Positions 43,056 to 45,766 of a DNA stretch of 45,766 bases are shown here, one piece after another (within the stretch, counting starts at the first letter, position 1; every line of letters starts with the position of its first letter). The translations under genes and the position numbers were made by a program. The DNA is taken from positions 1 through 45,766 of the forward strand of contig CAIXLY010000042.1 in the NCBI GenBank assembly GCA_903920455.1. Reading direction: 5' to 3'. Under the pieces are notes generated by a model that was given only the letters and a program-made list of their open reading frames with translations, did not search any database and was not told where the DNA came from. This DNA is from an uncultured bacterium. GTDB lineage: Bacteria > Bacteroidota > Bacteroidia > Chitinophagales > Chitinophagaceae.

Positions 43056-44774
43056 ATGCAACACAGTGCAAATATTCAGAAACTGAAACACAGTTTTCTG
43101 CCAGCGCATTTCAGCTTGATCGATTGGTCAACCATTGAACCTTATTTTATCCAACTTAAAGATAGACAGATCAATTCTGTAAAAGATCTTGAGCAGTGGC
43201 TTAAAGACATGAGTGAGGTTGAAGCGTTTATCAGTGAAGATGCATGCTGGAGACAAGTGCGAATGACCTGCGATACCGAAAACACGGAGCTTGAGGAAGC
43301 CTTCAACTTCTTCTTTATGGAGATTCAACCAAAGATCCAACCCTACGCCGATACCCTAAATAGGAAATTGGTGGATTGCCCCTTTACAAAAGAACTAGAC
43401 CAAAATAAATATTTTACCTACCTGAGATCGGTAAAGAAAAGTATTGATCTCTTCAGGGAAGAGAACATCCCCTTGCAAGCCGAAGTAAGTGTTTTACAAC
43501 AGCAATACGGAAGCATAGCAGGAAAGATGACCATCGAACAGGATGAACAGGAATATACGCTGCAACAAGCAGGTAAATTTCTAGAAAACGAAGATCGAAA
43601 TATTCGTGAAACCGTATATAGAAAGATTGCTGAAAGAAGATTAATGGATAAAGAATCCTTAAACGATCTTTTCACCAAACTAATTGAAAAGCGACACCAG
43701 ATAGCATTAAACGCTGATTTCAAAAATTATCGGGATTATAAATTTATTGAAATGGGTAGGTTCGACTATACCCCTGAGTCCTGTTTTCAATTTCACGAAG
43801 CCGTAAAAAAAGAGGTGCTGCCCTTGGTAGACCACATCTATACCAAACAAAAAGAAAGGCTTGGTCTGGATACCTTAAGGCCATGGGATACTGAAGCAGA
43901 ACCAAAAGGCATAAAACCTCTTAGGCCTTTTACTGATGGCAAGGATTTGTTGAAAAAAACCATCGCCTGCCTCGATAACCTAAATCCATTTTTTGGCGAC
44001 TGCCTCAAAAAAATGGAAGAGCTCAATCACCTTGATCTTGACAGCCGCAAAGGCAAAGCTCCTGGTGGTTATAATATGCCTTTGGCAGAAAGCGGAGCTC
44101 CATTCATATTTATGAATGCTGCCTCTCAAATGTCAGATCTTACCACCATGGTACATGAAGGCGGACATGCTATTCACTCATTTCTATCCCACGAACTGGA
44201 ACTTACCGGCTTCAAAGAATATCCAACCGAAATGGCTGAAGTAGCAAGCATGTCTATGGAATTGTTTACCATGGACCATTGGGATGTATTCTTCGACAAC
44301 GAAGAAGAAATGAAAAGGGCAAAGCGTCACCAGCTTGAACGCGTAATTACAATTTTCCCCTGGATTGCTACCATAGATAAATTCCAACATTGGATTTACG
44401 AGAATCCTTCACACACGCTTGAGGAAAGAAAAGAAAACTGGCTTAGCATATTGAATGATTATTCAACCAAATCAATTGATTTCAGCGGGCTTGAACCCTA
44501 TAGATCTTATAACTGGCAAAGGCAGCTTCACCTTTTTGAAGTACCATTCTATTATATAGAATATGGTATTGCCCAGCTTGGTGCAATTGGGATGTGGAAA
44601 CAATATCGTGAAAATCCAGAGCAGGCTTTGAAAAATTATATGCATGGGCTTAGTCTCGGAGGAACACAAACATTACCGGAACTGTATGCATCTGCAGGAA
44701 TCGATTTTGATTTCTCGCCAAGTAAAATCAGCGAATTAATGCTATTTGTCAAAAAAGAATTGGATTCACTCTGA
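43056..44774 (+). CDS. M3 family oligoendopeptidase
   Basis: The 572-residue zinc peptidase is of the PepF/M3B type. The active site is HEGGH at 367-371 (TTMVHEGGHAIHSF), with the third ligand in the following EYPTEMAEVASMSMEL helix. The flanking GGYNMPLAESGAPFIFMN and the C-terminal FEVPFYYIEYGIAQLGA are conserved in the family. It degrades short peptides in the cytoplasm. No signal peptide. It begins 26 nt after the DUF5606-like gene. Confidence 0.95.
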   Translation: MQHSANIQKLKHSFLPAHFSLIDWSTIEPYFIQLKDRQINSVKDLEQWLKDMSEVEAFISEDACWRQVRMTCDTENTELEEAFNFFFMEIQPKIQPYADTLNRKLVDCPFTKELDQNKYFTYLRSVKKSIDLFREENIPLQAEVSVLQQQYGSIAGKMTIEQDEQEYTLQQAGKFLENEDRNIRETVYRKIAERRLMDKESLNDLFTKLIEKRHQIALNADFKNYRDYKFIEMGRFDYTPESCFQFHEAVKKEVLPLVDHIYTKQKERLGLDTLRPWDTEAEPKGIKPLRPFTDGKDLLKKTIACLDNLNPFFGDCLKKMEELNHLDLDSRKGKAPGGYNMPLAESGAPFIFMNAASQMSDLTTMVHEGGHAIHSFLSHELELTGFKEYPTEMAEVASMSMELFTMDHWDVFFDNEEEMKRAKRHQLERVITIFPWIATIDKFQHWIYENPSHTLEERKENWLSILNDYSTKSIDFSGLEPYRSYNWQRQLHLFEVPFYYIEYGIAQLGAIGMWKQYRENPEQALKNYMHGLSLGGTQTLPELYASAGIDFDFSPSKISELMLFVKKELDSL

Positions 44775-44862
44775 GCTACCACTTTTAGGGTATAGCATTA
44801 TTTAGACAGGGACTAGATCTAAGGATATATTTGTGGTGCTACTAATCAGAGCCTTAACGAAT

Positions 44863-44890
44863 GCCCCGGTGTTTTTACATTGGGGCTTTA
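44863..44890 (+). terminator. Probable terminator after the M3 peptidase gene
   Basis: GCCCC (44863-44867) pairs with GGGGC (44882-44886) across a 14-nt loop and is followed by TTTATTATTT. It is modest in strength and overlaps the 3' end of the convergent Fur-family gene. Confidence 0.55.
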
Positions 44891-45322
44891 TTATTTCCGA
44901 CACGACTTACAAACTCCTGTAACCACCATATTAATCTCATTAATGCTATACCCGGAGGGAAGCTTAACGGAAGGAATACTTACATCATCCAGGCATAAGG
45001 TTTTTTCACAGGCATCACAACGAAAATGAACATGGTTATCATGGTGGTGGCCCGTTGTTATACAGCTATCACTACACAAAGCATACTTTATGCTATTGTC
45101 TGTAGTAGGTATATTGTGGATAATCCCCTTTTCAAGAAAGGTCTGGAGTGTTCTGTAAATAGTTACCCTGTCGTACTGATCAGAACACTTCGTTTCAATA
45201 TCCTGATGAGCAAGTGCACTTTCGGAAGAAAGAAAAATATCCAAAATTTTTCTTCTGCTGGAAGTAATGCTTAGGGCGCTATCCTTTAAAATAGTGTCAC
45301 TTTGCTTCATTCTGCTATTCAT
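44891..45322 (-). CDS. Fur-family metalloregulator
   Basis: The 143-residue protein has the Fur winged helix (SSRRKILDIFLSSESALAHQDIETK, YDRVTIYRTLQTFLEKGIIH) and the dimerisation region HHHDNHVHFRCDACEKTLCL with CxxC, then VCKSCRK with a second CxxC. Two CxxC pairs are the structural zinc site. The regulatory metal cannot be fixed from this alone: Fur, Zur and PerR are all possible, and one His-rich cluster (TTGHHHDNHVHF) is present. The start overlaps the SCO gene stop by 8 nt; a second ATG 12 nt later is possible. The two are probably one transcript. Confidence 0.9.
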   Translation of the reverse strand: MNSRMKQSDTILKDSALSITSSRRKILDIFLSSESALAHQDIETKCSDQYDRVTIYRTLQTFLEKGIIHNIPTTDNSIKYALCSDSCITTGHHHDNHVHFRCDACEKTLCLDDVSIPSVKLPSGYSINEINMVVTGVCKSCRK

Positions 45323-45766
45323 TGATTAATTCTTGGATATCCTTTGTTAGCTGTTCAACCTCATCTTTCTTAATCCCATCATATACGCCACGCACCCTGC
45401 CCATCCTGTCAACCAAAGAAAAAAACTGGGTATGCAAAAACTGGTCATCGATATTTTTCGTACTATTCTTAGGGTCGTCCAACAGATAACTCTCTCTGGC
45501 AGTCCTGTACAACGCCTCTTTAGTGCCTGTCAGAAACCACCAATTCTGGGTTTGGGCTCCAAATGTTTCAGCATATTTAGACAATACTTGGATGGAATCT
45601 GTCTCTGGATTGACAGTATGAGACAAAATAAGAAAACTAGAGTCTGCTTTGAATTGGTCGTAGATCAGTTTCATGTTCTTATTCATCTTCGGACATATTC
45701 CTTTACAGGTAGTAAAAAAATATTCAACAACATAAACCCTTTGCTTAATATCAGCTTGGCTCACCA
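45315..45766 (-). CDS. SCO1/SenC-family copper chaperone, partial
   Basis: The gene runs off the right end of the window and only its last 150 or so codons are visible. It shows the copper-binding CxxxCP motif (FFTTCKGICPKMNKNM), the usual SHTVNPETDS strand and the conserved His in DDQFLHTQFFSLVD. SCO proteins deliver copper to cytochrome oxidase or act as thiol reductases on the outer face of the inner membrane. The GTG at 45762-45764 is probably not the true start: the missing N-terminus would hold the membrane anchor. Confidence 0.92.
   Translation of the reverse strand, partial: VSQADIKQRVYVVEYFFTTCKGICPKMNKNMKLIYDQFKADSSFLILSHTVNPETDSIQVLSKYAETFGAQTQNWWFLTGTKEALYRTARESYLLDDPKNSTKNIDDQFLHTQFFSLVDRMGRVRGVYDGIKKDEVEQLTKDIQELINE

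Overview
The window looks like a chromosomal segment of a Bacteroidota bacterium, most likely from the Chitinophagaceae or a close relative. The main reasons are: promoters of the Bacteroidota type (TTG or TTTG, a 19-21 nt spacer, then TAnnTTTG); an absence of Shine-Dalgarno sequences; families typical of the phylum (a DUF5606-like protein, a DUF4382 lipoprotein, a DUF6787-like membrane segment, M16 peptidase pairs, DUF1080 proteins); secreted proteins whose signal peptides end in SQ, GQ or AQ; and futalosine-route menaquinone synthesis (mqnC). Base composition is even and moderately AT-rich. I saw no rRNA, tRNA, CRISPR array, transposase, integrase or prophage module.

Layout. 1-4.1 kb (+): a membrane-segment/PurN fusion, a carboxypeptidase-regulatory-domain protein, a secreted serine hydrolase and a secreted sugar isomerase-like TIM barrel. 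4.1-7.2 kb (-): a YvlD-type membrane protein and two M16 peptidase subunits with complementary active-site parts. 7.3-10.3 kb: mqnC (+), then a Tat-type beta-propeller protein and a short YqgE/AlgH protein (-). 10.4-14.1 kb (-): a large SNF2 helicase with two SWIM zinc motifs. 14.3-19.3 kb: a pectate-lyase-like protein (+), then comB, gcvT and an S9 peptidase (-). 19.4-24.8 kb (-): a PspC protein, its PadR regulator, and pcrA. 25-27.4 kb: a DUF4382 lipoprotein, an NTF2-like protein and an OmpA lipoprotein. 27.7-40.6 kb (+): recA, mgsA, a secreted amidase, uvrB, a DUF1080/PA14 protein, a propeller-cupredoxin fusion, an esterase and polA. 40.6-44.8 kb (+): an acyltransferase, a fatty acid hydroxylase family protein, a DsbA-like protein, a DUF5606-like protein and an M3 oligopeptidase. 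44.9-45.8 kb (-): a Fur-family regulator overlapping an SCO1/SenC gene that runs off the window.

How the genes fit together. Four DNA repair and replication genes (recA, uvrB, polA, pcrA) plus a SNF2 helicase lie within 30 kb, but in separate transcription units. The two M16 genes form a two-subunit protease. PadR and PspC form a likely autoregulated envelope-stress unit. The DUF1080/PA14 and propeller-cupredoxin genes, followed by an esterase, look like an extracytoplasmic carbohydrate and electron-transfer set.

Most of the window is housekeeping, and I see no defence, biosynthetic or mobile system. The observations most worth following are: a purine-rich repeat inserted in the same reading frame in two neighbouring genes (padR and pcrA); a second family of 10-nt-unit inverted repeats, one copy of which supplies a stop codon; several core genes whose -7 promoter element ends exactly 4 nt before the start codon, suggesting leaderless mRNA; and the membrane-segment/PurN fusion.
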